Below are positions 8,217-17,205 of a stretch of DNA of 40,594 bases, piece after piece (the first letter of the stretch is position 1; each line of letters opens with the position of its first letter). This stretch comes from Acidiferrobacteraceae bacterium (GTDB lineage Bacteria; Pseudomonadota; Gammaproteobacteria; Acidiferrobacterales; JAJDNE01). The position numbers and the translations under genes are program-made. The notes beneath the pieces were generated by a model that ran no database searches, was not told the DNA's origin, and was given only the letters and a program-made list of their open reading frames with translations. The stretch spans positions 1-40,594 of the forward strand of contig JARRJV010000006.1 of assembly GCA_037388825.1 (NCBI GenBank), in the 5' to 3' direction.

Positions 8217-9304
8217 AACTCCGCGGTGAACTTCGCCGCAAGCCCCTGGGCCTCCCTGCCCGTTCCTCCCACTGCCGCCGCGTAGTCGCGATCGACGATC
8301 CATTCCAGCCCTACATGGGTATGGGCGCCGAGCTCCTTTGACAGACCAATGGACAAGCGACGCCGGGGAAATTCCAGCGAAAGTGCGTCGGCGCTCTCCT
8401 GATAAGACACCGCTGCCACCCACTTCCTTTCCTTCGATCCGAATTCGCGCGCGATTTCCAGTTGCCACGCCCGAGGTCTGGCACCAGCTCCGTTGAAGGA
8501 GAGCTCCGAGCCGTCAAATGCCTTCAGGGTTTCCAACCAGGATGCCAGCAGATGCCAACCTGCTCGGTGGACCCCGATATGGCTTGACCAGGCTGGAACG
8601 TCGGCCTGCAACGTCCCCGGAGTGATCCATCCCTGCAGGCGGCGGGCACCACCAAGGTTCCCGATTGCGCTGATCGCGGCCTCCAGAAGGTGTCCGTTGG
8701 CCTTGCGTTCGAATCCGAGGTCGCCACCCCATGAGATCGAACCGGCGGCCGATGGTTTGCGGCTGTCATATGCGTATATCCTTCCAAACCAGGTCTCTTG
8801 CGATACACCGACCCGAACCGCACGCTCCCGCTCCTCGCCAATCTCAAGTGTCAGCGGATCGGAAAGGAGAAAGGTTTCGAACTGCCCGATACCCAGGTAG
8901 AACTGGCCCACGTCGAGACTGACGCGCCGCTCGGAGCCAAGGGCAAAAGACGCACGGGCCTCGTCCAGTTCCAATGGCGTACTCCCTTCCTCGTAGAGAG
9001 CGGAAACATGCATCGACAGGCGATTGCTCAGGATGCTGTCGATGGACAAGGCCGCCTTCGCCAGCTGCGCGCCCTGCGTGGACGTAGCGGCGTAGTCACG
9101 CGCATATCCCCACTCCAGTTCCGCGGCACCGGACAGGGAGAACGAAGCTGCGTCCGCGCTCATCGGCGCAAACGCCACGGCGAACCAGGAGAAGCTGCGC
9201 GCCAAGCGCCGAAATCGGCCGGGCGCTCGATGGGAAGAGGTGCTGTCGGCGCCAAGAACTGCTGGAGATCGACGCATGCGCAAGGGTATCAATCCACGAG
9301 TCAC
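8213..9304 (-). CDS. LbtU-like siderophore porin, outer membrane beta-barrel
   Basis: The 363-residue product has a signal peptide ending near PMSADA-ASF, then an amphipathic beta-strand pattern with alternating aromatic residues and a C-terminal Phe typical of barrels assembled by BAM. The segment DVGQFYLGIGQFETFLLSDPLTLEIGE is characteristic of LbtU-family proteins, a TonB-independent outer membrane route for the siderophore legiobactin in Legionella. The GTG start at 9304 overlaps the TGA of the upstream dihaem gene (GTGA, 9301-9304); an ATG at 9277 is an alternative. The coupling and the upstream Fur-box candidate suggest an iron-uptake role here. Which ligand is carried, if any, is unknown. 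Confidence 0.75.
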   Translation of the reverse strand: MTRGLIPLRMRRSPAVLGADSTSSHRAPGRFRRLARSFSWFAVAFAPMSADAASFSLSGAAELEWGYARDYAATSTQGAQLAKAALSIDSILSNRLSMHVSALYEEGSTPLELDEARASFALGSERRVSLDVGQFYLGIGQFETFLLSDPLTLEIGEERERAVRVGVSQETWFGRIYAYDSRKPSAAGSISWGGDLGFERKANGHLLEAAISAIGNLGGARRLQGWITPGTLQADVPAWSSHIGVHRAGWHLLASWLETLKAFDGSELSFNGAGARPRAWQLEIAREFGSKERKWVAAVSYQESADALSLEFPRRRLSIGLSKELGAHTHVGLEWIVDRDYAAAVGGTGREAQGLAAKFTAEF

Positions 9305-10899
9305 TCATAATCCTCATTGAGTGCCCGGAGGAAGGCCGCCAACGCGGAGACATCCCCTTTCCCCAGATGAATATGGCGCAGTTCCGGCGCCGGGTTGCGC
9401 ACCCGGCCCGCGCGCGCCAATGCGGCGATCACCTGATAGTGCCGCACTGTCTCTTCCAGGGTGTCGTATCGGCCACTGTGCATATAGGGCGAAGAATCTC
9501 CGAGATCGCGAAGGATGGGCGTCTTGAAACGGGCAATGGTTCGGTCCAGCACCGCCGCCGGTTTGCAGGCGTGCGCGCACAGCAAATGGTTCAGCTTGTG
9601 CTGCGGCGCCGGCATATCGGGGTTGGCATACACATTCCACAGGCCGAGGTCTGCGTCCCCCGGCCGGTTGCGCGCAACCACGGCACGAAATCGGCCGCTG
9701 GCATGGGGATGCCGCGGGGTTGGAGGAAGCCAGGCATCGTAGTCCCGCTCGCGTCGCGCCAGGGTCGGGATGCTCAAGGCGGCGAATGAGCCGGTGCCGT
9801 GGGCGTCGTCATAATCCAGTTGCGAAACACCTGTGTTATGGAAACGGAAATCGGAGAACTCCGGCGCGACATGGCACGCAATGCAGTTGCCGATGGCCGA
9901 GGATTTTTTTGGCGCCGATTCGGCAAAGAAGATCTTCAAGCCCGCCAGTTCCCTCGGCCCGAACGCAAAGGCCTGCTTGTGATGCCGGAAATGGCCATCC
10001 CCCTTGCCAACGAATCTGGGCTGGCGCAGTCGGTTCACGGCTGCGCGAAGCCGGCGGCTATAGGCGAGCGCCGATTCGTCGCTACGCGGCGCGCGCGGCA
10101 GTGCATATTTTTTGAGGAAGATATCGTACGGCGACCCGGTGTGTCTGCCGCTGGCGTCGCGCGCGAAACGGATGTTGTCCACATAGGCCGCGATCAGCCG
10201 CGAGACAGCATCGACGATCTGCGCGTCGCTGGCGTGGTCCACATCGATGCGGTACGCCGGCGGCAGGCGCAGGTCTGCCGGGATGGATCGATCGGTTCCC
10301 GTGAGCACCTGTTCGTACGCACCACCGAATTCCTTTGCCAGCGGGCCACGGCCATCGTCCCGACGGATAACGGCCGCGATATGACGCAAGGCAATACCGT
10401 GCTCCCCGGGCAGCCAGCCATAGTTGCGACCGGTCAGGGTCGCACGGACGAGATCGTCCAGACTGGCGAACTGCCCGTCATAGTGGAACAGGCCGTGGCC
10501 CGGCACGGTGATATCCACCATCTGCATGGCGTTGCGCACGGAGGTGCGCTCACCGTCGGGCCGGGTTGTAACGGGGCTGCGGCGGGCGAAGTCTGCGTAG
10601 GTACGCATGCCGCCGCCCCTGGCCCCTCCCTGCTCGTCCACCAGGTGGCAGGCACGGCAGTTCATGGCCTGCCCGGCAAACGGCCCCTTGATCCGGCCGG
10701 CCGTCGTTTCGGTCCACTCCATGACCGGGTCGGCGCGGTGCGGATGCCTGTAGGCGAACCAGGAAAAGCGGGTTTCCAGGGAAAGGCGCTCGCCGATGCG
10801 AACCTCAGGGGGATCCTGATCGGCCCGTGCGGACGCGCTCACGACGCCACAGAGCACGATCGCGCCCAGGATCAGGGCCTTTGTCTTTTTCGCCGACAC
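9301..10899 (-). CDS. Dihaem cytochrome c peroxidase / MauG family protein, periplasmic
   Basis: The 532-residue protein has a Sec signal peptide (LILGAIVLCGVVSASARA) and two c-type haem sites, CRACH and CIACH, with the family block KTPILRDLGDSSPYMHSGRYDTLEE near the C-terminus. Members reduce peroxide or, in MauG-type enzymes, oxidise protein residues. At 532 residues it is much longer than classical cytochrome c peroxidases, mainly through added sequence between the two haems, so a specialised partner or substrate is likely. It starts at a GTG about 23 bases after the predicted transcription start and shares a GTGA overlap with the LbtU-like porin. Iron control is inferred from the promoter. 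Confidence 0.85.
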   Translation of the reverse strand: MSAKKTKALILGAIVLCGVVSASARADQDPPEVRIGERLSLETRFSWFAYRHPHRADPVMEWTETTAGRIKGPFAGQAMNCRACHLVDEQGGARGGGMRTYADFARRSPVTTRPDGERTSVRNAMQMVDITVPGHGLFHYDGQFASLDDLVRATLTGRNYGWLPGEHGIALRHIAAVIRRDDGRGPLAKEFGGAYEQVLTGTDRSIPADLRLPPAYRIDVDHASDAQIVDAVSRLIAAYVDNIRFARDASGRHTGSPYDIFLKKYALPRAPRSDESALAYSRRLRAAVNRLRQPRFVGKGDGHFRHHKQAFAFGPRELAGLKIFFAESAPKKSSAIGNCIACHVAPEFSDFRFHNTGVSQLDYDDAHGTGSFAALSIPTLARRERDYDAWLPPTPRHPHASGRFRAVVARNRPGDADLGLWNVYANPDMPAPQHKLNHLLCAHACKPAAVLDRTIARFKTPILRDLGDSSPYMHSGRYDTLEETVRHYQVIAALARAGRVRNPAPELRHIHLGKGDVSALAAFLRALNEDYE

Positions 10900-10928
10900 A
10901 CCGCACCCACCAATGAAAACTGGATGCG

Positions 10929-10957
10929 ATTGTTAATGCTTCTCATTTGTATGTCAA
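10929..10957 (-). promoter_or_regulatory. Sigma-70 promoter overlapped by a Fur-box candidate
   Basis: Read on the minus strand, TTGACA (10957-10952) is followed after exactly 17 bases by AACAAT (10934-10929). Between and over them lies ACAAATGAGAAGCATTAAC (10950-10932), which matches 13 of 19 positions of the classical Fur consensus and 12 of 13 of the core AATGAGAATCATT. A repressor bound here would cover the promoter. The GTG of the dihaem gene is 30 bases downstream of the -10. Confidence 0.65.
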
Positions 10958-10987
10958 GTCAGCAACAGAATGGCGCCGTCCCCGACT

Positions 10988-12223
10988 CTATTCGGCGAGC
11001 TGATGGGAGACCATGCCGTCCGCCAGTTTCGGCTCAAACCAGGTGGACTTGGGCGGCATCACTTCGCCGGCGTCCGCCACGGCCATAAGCTGATCCAGGG
11101 AGGTCGGAAACAGGGAAAAGGCCACAGCCATTTCGCCACTGTCCACGCGCCGCTGCAGTTCCTCCAGGCCGCGAATCCCGCCCACAAAATCGATGCGCTT
11201 GTCACGACGGGGATCGGTGATGCCGAGGATGGGCGCAATCAGGTGGCTGGCCAACAAACTGACATCCAGCCTTCCCACCGGATCGTCCGCCGGTATGAGA
11301 TCCTCGCGGATGGTCAGCCGGTACCACTGCCCGGCGAGATACATTCCGAACTCGCCGCTTGTCGCCGGTCGAACCGGCGCATCTTCCGACGCAACGGCAA
11401 AGGCATCCTGCACGGCCTGCAGGAAATCCTCCGGTGTACGACCGGCAAGATCCTTCACCACGCGGTTGTAGTCCAGGATCTGCATCTGGTTATCAGGAAA
11501 CGCGACTGACAGGAAATAGTCCGCGGCGTTCTCACCCGCGCCGGCCTTACGCCTGGCCGCCGCCACCCGCGAGGCCGCGGCCGAACGGTGATGACCGTCG
11601 GCGATATACAGACAATCCATGGCATCGAAGACTTGCGTGATCTTCTCCGCCGTCGCCGGGTCGCGCACAACCCACAGGGCATGCTGCACACCGTCGTCGG
11701 CGGTAACGTTCACTTCCGGTTCGCCGCTGCAAGTCTCGGCAACAATGCGATCAATGTCGTCATGGTGACGATAGGTCAGGAACACCGGTCCCGTCTGTGC
11801 ATTCAGGGCCTCGATCTGGCGCACGCGATCGTCCTCCTTGTCCGGTCGGGTGAATTCGTGTTTGCGAATCCGGTTGCTGTCGTAATCCGCCACCGAGGCC
11901 ACCAGCACCAGCCCGGTCTGCACATGCTCGCCCATGATCAGGCGATAGATGTAGTAACAGGGCTGGTCATCCTGGACCAGTACCCCCTGCTCCAGCATGT
12001 GCTGGAAGTTTTCGCGCCCCTTGGCGTAGACCGCCTCGTCATAGGGGTCGGTCCCCGGCGGCAGATCGATTTCCGGCTTGGAGATATGCAGGAAGCTGTA
12101 GGGTTTGCCGGCGGCCCTGACCCGGGCCTCTTCGGTATTGAGCACATCATAGGGTGGCGCCAACACCTCCTCGGCGCGGCCGGGGGCGGGTCGCAGACCC
12201 TTGAAGGGACGAATCAGATTCAT
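10988..12223 (-). CDS. DUF1015 family protein
   Basis: The 411-residue protein matches DUF1015 throughout: an N-terminal MNLIRPFKGLRPAP, then PPYDVLNTEEAR, HEFTRPDKEDDR, YIADGHHRSAAA at the centre and FDFVGG-like IDFVGGIRGLEEL near the end. The His-rich GHHR motif suggests a catalytic or metal site, but no biochemical role is established that I can apply. The ATG at 12223 follows CAGGA at a good distance; the longer frame to 12265 has no support. It is divergent from aguA; a TATAAT at 12281-12286 on the minus strand could serve as its -10. Confidence 0.92.
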   Translation of the reverse strand: MNLIRPFKGLRPAPGRAEEVLAPPYDVLNTEEARVRAAGKPYSFLHISKPEIDLPPGTDPYDEAVYAKGRENFQHMLEQGVLVQDDQPCYYIYRLIMGEHVQTGLVLVASVADYDSNRIRKHEFTRPDKEDDRVRQIEALNAQTGPVFLTYRHHDDIDRIVAETCSGEPEVNVTADDGVQHALWVVRDPATAEKITQVFDAMDCLYIADGHHRSAAASRVAAARRKAGAGENAADYFLSVAFPDNQMQILDYNRVVKDLAGRTPEDFLQAVQDAFAVASEDAPVRPATSGEFGMYLAGQWYRLTIREDLIPADDPVGRLDVSLLASHLIAPILGITDPRRDKRIDFVGGIRGLEELQRRVDSGEMAVAFSLFPTSLDQLMAVADAGEVMPPKSTWFEPKLADGMVSHQLAE

Positions 12224-12280
12224 GGTTTTCCTGTATAGTTGCGGCGTGTCACGGCCCCGGACCACCCCGGAGCGCGTCGC

Positions 12281-12286
12281 ATTATA
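12281..12286 (-). promoter_or_regulatory. Possible -10 element for the DUF1015 gene
   Basis: TATAAT on the minus strand, 58 bases upstream of the ATG at 12223 in the 101-base gap shared with aguA. The -35 region is weak, so this is tentative. Confidence 0.3.
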
Positions 12287-12324
12287 CGCACCGTACCCGC
12301 AATTGCCGACCCGGAATCCCGGAT

Positions 12325-13377
12325 ATGAACCAGCCCCCCTGCCGCCCCTATCTGCCGCCGGAATGGGCCCCGCAGGACGGCGTCATGCTCACCTGGCCCC
12401 ATCCCCATGGCGATTGGGCGGACCATCTCGCCGACGCCGAACGCACGTTTACGCAGCTGGCCCTGGCGATCAGTCGCCGCGAGCGGGTACTGATCGTGTG
12501 CTACGACGAGGCCCACCGTTCCCGCGTTCAGGACCTGCTAGTCTCCGCCGGCGTCGATCGGGCCCGCACCGATGTCCGCATCGCGCGGTCCAATGATTCC
12601 TGGGCACGGGACCACGGACCCGTCACCGTTCTTTGCAGCGGCCAGGCCCAGTTGCTGGATTTCCGTTTCAACGGCTGGGGCGGCAAGTACCCGGCCGATC
12701 TGGACAATGCCATCACCCCGACGCTGTTTCGCGACGGTGTCTTTGGCGACACGCCCCTGGAGACCGTAAACCTGGTACTCGAAGGCGGCGGTATCGAGGT
12801 GGACGGTTCCGGTACCCTGCTCGCGACCCGGCCCTGCCTGCTATCTCCGAAACGTAACCCCGACCTGACGCGAGAGTTGATGGAGAGACTGCTGGCGGAG
12901 CACCTTGGCATCGAACGCTTCCTGTGGCTGGAACACGGCTGGCTTGCCGGAGATGATACCGACGGTCACATCGATACCCTGGCCCGCTTCTGCGATCGCG
13001 AAACCATTGCCTTTGTCCGTTGTGATGACCGTGACGATGATCATTACGGGCCGCTGTCCGCCATGGAGGCCGAACTGAAACAGTTCACGAGCGCCACCGG
13101 CGCGCCCTACCAGCTTGTTCCGCTGCCCTTGCCTGGCGCCCGATTCGACGATACGGGCCAGCGCCTGCCGGCGACCTATGCCAATTTCCTCATCATCAAC
13201 GATGCCGTCCTGGTACCTACCTATGACGACCCTTTGGACGAGCTGGCGTTGACACGACTGCAAGCCTGTTTCCCCGACCGCGAACTGGTGGCCATCGACG
13301 CCTTGCCTCTGATTCGGCAATACGGCAGTCTGCATTGCGTCACCATGCAACTGCCGGCCGGGGTGCTGGCGAGCTGA
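12325..13377 (+). CDS. aguA: Agmatine deiminase
   Basis: AguA converts agmatine to N-carbamoylputrescine, the second step of the arginine-decarboxylase route to putrescine. The 350-residue protein shows the guanidino-modifying fold motifs: WARDHGP, LEGGGIEVDG with the substrate carboxylates, HGWLAGDDTDGHID with the catalytic His, and the nucleophile C338 in SLHCVTMQLP close to the C-terminus. It starts at an ATG 101 bases from the divergent DUF1015 gene, with no strong ribosome site. The aguB start lies two bases after its stop, so the two form an operon. All active-site residues I can check are present. Confidence 0.95.
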   Translation: MNQPPCRPYLPPEWAPQDGVMLTWPHPHGDWADHLADAERTFTQLALAISRRERVLIVCYDEAHRSRVQDLLVSAGVDRARTDVRIARSNDSWARDHGPVTVLCSGQAQLLDFRFNGWGGKYPADLDNAITPTLFRDGVFGDTPLETVNLVLEGGGIEVDGSGTLLATRPCLLSPKRNPDLTRELMERLLAEHLGIERFLWLEHGWLAGDDTDGHIDTLARFCDRETIAFVRCDDRDDDHYGPLSAMEAELKQFTSATGAPYQLVPLPLPGARFDDTGQRLPATYANFLIINDAVLVPTYDDPLDELALTRLQACFPDRELVAIDALPLIRQYGSLHCVTMQLPAGVLAS

Positions 13378-13379
13378 AC

Positions 13380-14297
13380 ATGACGGATTCCGGCAAGAAT
13401 CAATCAGACACACTGACCGTGGGACTGGTCCAGCAGGCCTGCGGCGAAGACTACGACGCCAATCTGACCGCGTCTGTCGACGGAATCCACGAGGCAGCCT
13501 CCCGTGGCGCGCGACTGGTATTGCTGCAGGAGTTGCATACCGGCGTCTATTTCTGCCAGAGCGAAGACTCCGCGCGGTTTGATCAGGCCGAAGCCATTCC
13601 CGGACCGACCATGAACCGACTGGGTGCCTTGGCGAAGGAACTCGGGATTGTGATTGTCGGATCCCTGTTTGAACGACGGGCCGCGGGCCTGTACCACAAT
13701 ACCGCCGTGGTGCTGGAGCGCGACGGGACTCTCGCGGGACGCTATCGCAAGATGCACATCCCCGACGACCCGGGCTACTACGAAAAATTCTATTTCACGC
13801 CCGGCGATCTTGGCTTCACACCCGTCGATACCTCCCTCGGCCGCCTGGGTGTGCTCATATGCTGGGACCAGTGGTATCCGGAGGCGGCACGGCTCATGGC
13901 GCTGCATGGCGCCGAACTGTTGCTATACCCCACCGCCATCGGCTGGGACCCGCGCGACGAGGTTGATGAAAAGCAACGCCAACTTGAAAGCTGGCGCACG
14001 GTGCAACGGGCGCACGCGGTTGCCAATGGTCTTCCGGTGCTCAGCTGCAATCGCACCGGCCACGAACCCGATCCCGCGGAACAGGGTCCGGGCATCGATT
14101 TCTGGGGCAGCAGTTTCATCGCCGGGCCCCAGGGCGAGATTCTGGCGGAGGCGCCGACGAATGATCCGGCCGTACTGGTGACGGCGATTGACCGGAAGCG
14201 TTCCGAGTCGGTACGCCGTACCTGGCCGTTCCTGCGCGATCGGCGCATTGACGCCTACGACGACCTGACGCGACGATACATCGACTCCGATTCCTGA
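13380..14297 (+). CDS. aguB: N-carbamoylputrescine amidase
   Basis: AguB hydrolyses N-carbamoylputrescine to putrescine, CO2 and ammonia. The 305-residue nitrilase-superfamily protein carries the catalytic triad as Glu in LLQELHTG, Lys in YRKMHIPDDPGYYEKFYF and Cys in LICWDQWYPEAAR; the PDDPGYYEKFYFTPGD stretch is typical of plant- and bacterial-type AguB. The start at 13380 follows GGCGAG inside the end of aguA. Together with aguA it completes agmatine to putrescine; the arginine decarboxylase is not in the window. A DAHP synthase gene follows after 30 bases. Confidence 0.95.
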   Translation: MTDSGKNQSDTLTVGLVQQACGEDYDANLTASVDGIHEAASRGARLVLLQELHTGVYFCQSEDSARFDQAEAIPGPTMNRLGALAKELGIVIVGSLFERRAAGLYHNTAVVLERDGTLAGRYRKMHIPDDPGYYEKFYFTPGDLGFTPVDTSLGRLGVLICWDQWYPEAARLMALHGAELLLYPTAIGWDPRDEVDEKQRQLESWRTVQRAHAVANGLPVLSCNRTGHEPDPAEQGPGIDFWGSSFIAGPQGEILAEAPTNDPAVLVTAIDRKRSESVRRTWPFLRDRRIDAYDDLTRRYIDSDS

Positions 14298-14327
14298 TAA
14301 ACCGATTGTGACAGCGAAGACACAAGC

Positions 14328-15464
14328 ATGATTGTAATCACCCGACCCGATGTCGATAACGAGAGCGAGGAGTTCCGCAGCCTGCTGGAGTTCCTGGAGA
14401 ACAAGCCCAACGTCCGCACCAGCGTGCATCGGGAGATCGGTACCCAACAGACGCTGACGGAAATCTATCTGATCGGCGATACCGCCTCCCTGGACGCGGC
14501 TGAGATCGAGAGCCTGCCTGCCGTGGAACGCGTGGTGCGCGTGTCGCAGGAATATCGCGTCCTGGGCCGCCACCGCGACGACCTGCGGCCTACAGGTTTC
14601 GAATACAACGGCGTGGAATTTTCGCAGGACAACCTCAATGTGTTTGCCGGACTGTGTGCTGTGGACACGCGTGAGCATGTGGAAGCGATGATGAAAGCGC
14701 TGCAGGCCCATGGCCAGGTGTGCACGCGCATGGGTGCCTACAAGCCACGAACCAGTCCCTATGCATTCCAGGGCCACGGCAAGAACTGCCTGCCCTGGGT
14801 GTTCGAACTGGCGGGCAAGTACGCCATCCGCGTCGTCGCCATGGAGGTGACCCACGATTCCCACGTGGATGAAATCCGGGCGGCCCTGGATGCCACCGGC
14901 AAACCCACGGGGGTTATGCTGCAGATCGGCACACGCAATACGCAGAACTTCGAACTGCTAAAGATCGTCGGCCGGCAGCAGGAGTTTCCGGTTCTGCTCA
15001 AGCGTGGTTTCGGCATCACCCTGGAGGAATCCCTGAACGCAGCCGAGTATCTGGCGAGCGAGGGGAACCGCCGCGTGATCTTCGGTCTGCGCGGCATGAA
15101 GACCAATATGGGCGACCCGCATCGCAACTTTGTCGACTTCGCCCACGTGCCCGTGGTCAAGCGTCTGACACGCATGCCCGTGTGCATCGACCCTTCACAT
15201 TCCGTGGGAACGCGCGACGCAGCCCCGGACGGCATCACAGACCTCATGCACGTTACCGCACAGGGCGTCATCGCCGGCGCGAACATGATTCTGGTGGATT
15301 TCCATCCAGCGCCCGAGAAGGCACTGGTAGACGGGCCGCAGGCGCTGACGCTGGAAGAGCTTCCGTATTTCCTGGACGACGTGGCCGTGGCGCGCGAGGC
15401 CTATGAGAAGCGACGTCGACTCAACCAGGAATTTCGCAAAACTCAGGGAAGGGCATCCCGGTAG
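14328..15464 (+). CDS. 3-deoxy-7-phosphoheptulonate synthase, AroA(beta)/KDO8P-synthase-like type
   Basis: DAHP synthase joins phosphoenolpyruvate and erythrose 4-phosphate to open the shikimate pathway. The 378-residue protein has an N-terminal extension of about 90 residues resembling the ferredoxin-like regulatory domain of type I-beta enzymes, then the TIM barrel with GAYKPRTSPYAFQG, QIGTRNTQNFELL, VLLKRGFG and IDPSHSVGTRD, which hold substrate and metal ligands. It may be cotranscribed with aguAB, though the pathway differs. Its last 22 bases overlap, on the opposite strand, the end of the small lipoprotein gene. AroF is the usual symbol for this type but naming varies, so none is given. 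Confidence 0.93.
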   Translation: MIVITRPDVDNESEEFRSLLEFLENKPNVRTSVHREIGTQQTLTEIYLIGDTASLDAAEIESLPAVERVVRVSQEYRVLGRHRDDLRPTGFEYNGVEFSQDNLNVFAGLCAVDTREHVEAMMKALQAHGQVCTRMGAYKPRTSPYAFQGHGKNCLPWVFELAGKYAIRVVAMEVTHDSHVDEIRAALDATGKPTGVMLQIGTRNTQNFELLKIVGRQQEFPVLLKRGFGITLEESLNAAEYLASEGNRRVIFGLRGMKTNMGDPHRNFVDFAHVPVVKRLTRMPVCIDPSHSVGTRDAAPDGITDLMHVTAQGVIAGANMILVDFHPAPEKALVDGPQALTLEELPYFLDDVAVAREAYEKRRRLNQEFRKTQGRASR

Positions 15465-15835
15465 AGATCCACGACCGCGCGATCCGTGCGGCGCATCAAA
15501 ACAATGTCCCGACCGATGATTCGCCGCACGTAGTCGTGCGGCAGGGGCGTCAGCTTGCGCTCCAATGCTCGCGGCAGGCCTATCCCCTCGAGGTTCGACG
15601 GCAGCAAATCCAGCTTCACAAAGCCCTCTGGCAGGGCTCCCGGTCCACGGCCGAACGCCTTCCCCCTGTACCACTCTGCGATCAGATTCCGGTCACGCTC
15701 GCTGATGACGACCCCTCTGGCCATTTCTGCTTCCTCGAACGACAGCCGATGGGAACTGAAAACGGCGGTCGCGCATGCCGATAGTCCCGACACGGAGATG
15801 AGCACGAGAACGATTGCGAACGTCTTGCGTTTCAT
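15443..15835 (-). CDS. Small putative lipoprotein coupled to citrate synthase
   Basis: The 130-residue product begins with Lys/Arg and a hydrophobic stretch ending in the lipobox LSAC ([21 protein letters not shown]), so a lipid-anchored periplasmic protein is expected. The C-terminal part ([25 protein letters not shown]) faintly recalls the RcnB/CigR-type pattern of periplasmic proteins, which I do not treat as an assignment. Its ATG overlaps the gltA stop as ATGA (15832-15835), implying translational coupling, and its 3' end overlaps the DAHP synthase gene by 22 bases. The function is unknown and nothing in the sequence links it to the citrate cycle. Confidence 0.75.
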   Translation of the reverse strand: MKRKTFAIVLVLISVSGLSACATAVFSSHRLSFEEAEMARGVVISERDRNLIAEWYRGKAFGRGPGALPEGFVKLDLLPSNLEGIGLPRALERKLTPLPHDYVRRIIGRDIVLMRRTDRAVVDLYRDALP

Positions 15836-17106
15836 TTCGGTAAATGCCGTAGAGTCGGACCGACATACAGTTGCCGCGGCCGATCGATGCCATGGGGTAT
15901 TTCGTGCAGCTCCAGCCAGTGGCTGACCCAACCGGTGGTGCGCGCAAGAGCGAACATGGCCGTGAACATATTGGTCGGCACGCCCATGGCCCGCAGCACG
16001 ATGCCTGAATAGAAGTCGACGTTGGGATAGAGCTTGCGCTTGATAAAATAGTCATCCTTGAGTGCGATCTCTTCCAGGCGCACGGCGACCTCCAGCAAGT
16101 GATCGTCCAGACCCAGATGATCGAGTAACTGTTTTGCTGTGGCCTGGATTACCCGTGCACGCGGATCGAAGTTCTTATACACGCGATGACCGAAACCCAT
16201 GAGACGGAACGGATCCTTCTTGTCCTTGGCGCGATCAATGGCCTTGCCGATGTTGTCCACCGAGCCGATTTCCATCAACATCTTCAACACCGCCTCGTTG
16301 GCACCCCCGTGGGCCGGACCCCAGAGGCTTGCGATTCCGGCAGCGATACACGCGAATGGATTGGCATTGGTCGATGCCGTCATGCGCACGGTGGAAGTTG
16401 ATGCGTTCTGCTCATGATCGGCATGCAGGATCAGGATTTGGTCCAGCGCCCGCGCCTGAACCGGATCGATATGGAAATCGGTGTTCGGTCGCCCGAACAT
16501 CATCTGCAGGATGTTTTCCGAGTAGCTGTATTCCTTGCGCGGGTAACGGATGGGCCGACCGACGTGATAGGTATGACTTGCCGCTGCAATCATGGGCATC
16601 TTGGCCACCAGACGCATGGCTGCGAGCACACGCTGATCGGGATCGTCGATATCCATGCTGTAGTGATAGAAGGCAGACAGTGCGCCGACCACAGCCACCA
16701 TGATGGCCATGGGGTGGGCATCGCGCCGGAAGCCACGGTAGAAGCTCAGCACCTGATCATGGAGCAGGCTGAGGTCGCCGATCTTGTCAGCGAATCCGGC
16801 GAATGCGTCTTCCGCGGGAAGCTCACCGAACATGAGCAGATAGGCAACCTCCTCGAAGCTGCTCTTCTCTGCCAGCTCCTCGATCGGATAGCCGCGATAG
16901 AGCAGAATCCCTTCGTCGCCGTCGACGTAGGTGATCGCGCTGCTGCACGCGGCAGTGGAGCGGAAACCGGGGTCGAAGGCGAGCAGCCCCTGTTGAGAAT
17001 ACAGGGACTGGATGTCGATGGCGCGCGGGCCCATCGTGCCCTCCACGAGTGGCAGGCTGTTTTCGTCGTGCTCACTTGAAATAACGGCGTTTACGTAGTC
17101 GGCCAT
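15832..17106 (-). CDS. gltA: Citrate synthase
   Basis: GltA condenses oxaloacetate and acetyl-CoA to citrate. The 424-residue protein is of the hexameric type I class of Gram-negative bacteria. The catalytic residues are in GPAHGGANE (His), [14 protein letters not shown] (His) and NVDFYSG (Asp); [16 protein letters not shown] is also intact. The ATG at 17106 (MADYVNAV) follows GGAAG and matches family length; the frame extends further upstream to 17190 without support. The downstream lipoprotein gene overlaps its stop codon. Confidence 0.97.
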   Translation of the reverse strand: MADYVNAVISSEHDENSLPLVEGTMGPRAIDIQSLYSQQGLLAFDPGFRSTAACSSAITYVDGDEGILLYRGYPIEELAEKSSFEEVAYLLMFGELPAEDAFAGFADKIGDLSLLHDQVLSFYRGFRRDAHPMAIMVAVVGALSAFYHYSMDIDDPDQRVLAAMRLVAKMPMIAAASHTYHVGRPIRYPRKEYSYSENILQMMFGRPNTDFHIDPVQARALDQILILHADHEQNASTSTVRMTASTNANPFACIAAGIASLWGPAHGGANEAVLKMLMEIGSVDNIGKAIDRAKDKKDPFRLMGFGHRVYKNFDPRARVIQATAKQLLDHLGLDDHLLEVAVRLEEIALKDDYFIKRKLYPNVDFYSGIVLRAMGVPTNMFTAMFALARTTGWVSHWLELHEIPHGIDRPRQLYVGPTLRHLPK

Positions 17107-17205
17107 AGGCTTCCGGTTCGCGTGGTATTTGTATCGGGTCGAACGGGAAAGCCTACATCGAAGGCGCCGTTCAGTACAGGGGCCGAACACCGAACACGGT
17201 CCGCC

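Noticed and set aside
9799-11088. 429-codon plus-strand ORF opposite the dihaem gene
   Set aside because: Shadow frame; the minus strand carries two CxxCH sites, a signal peptide and a promoter.
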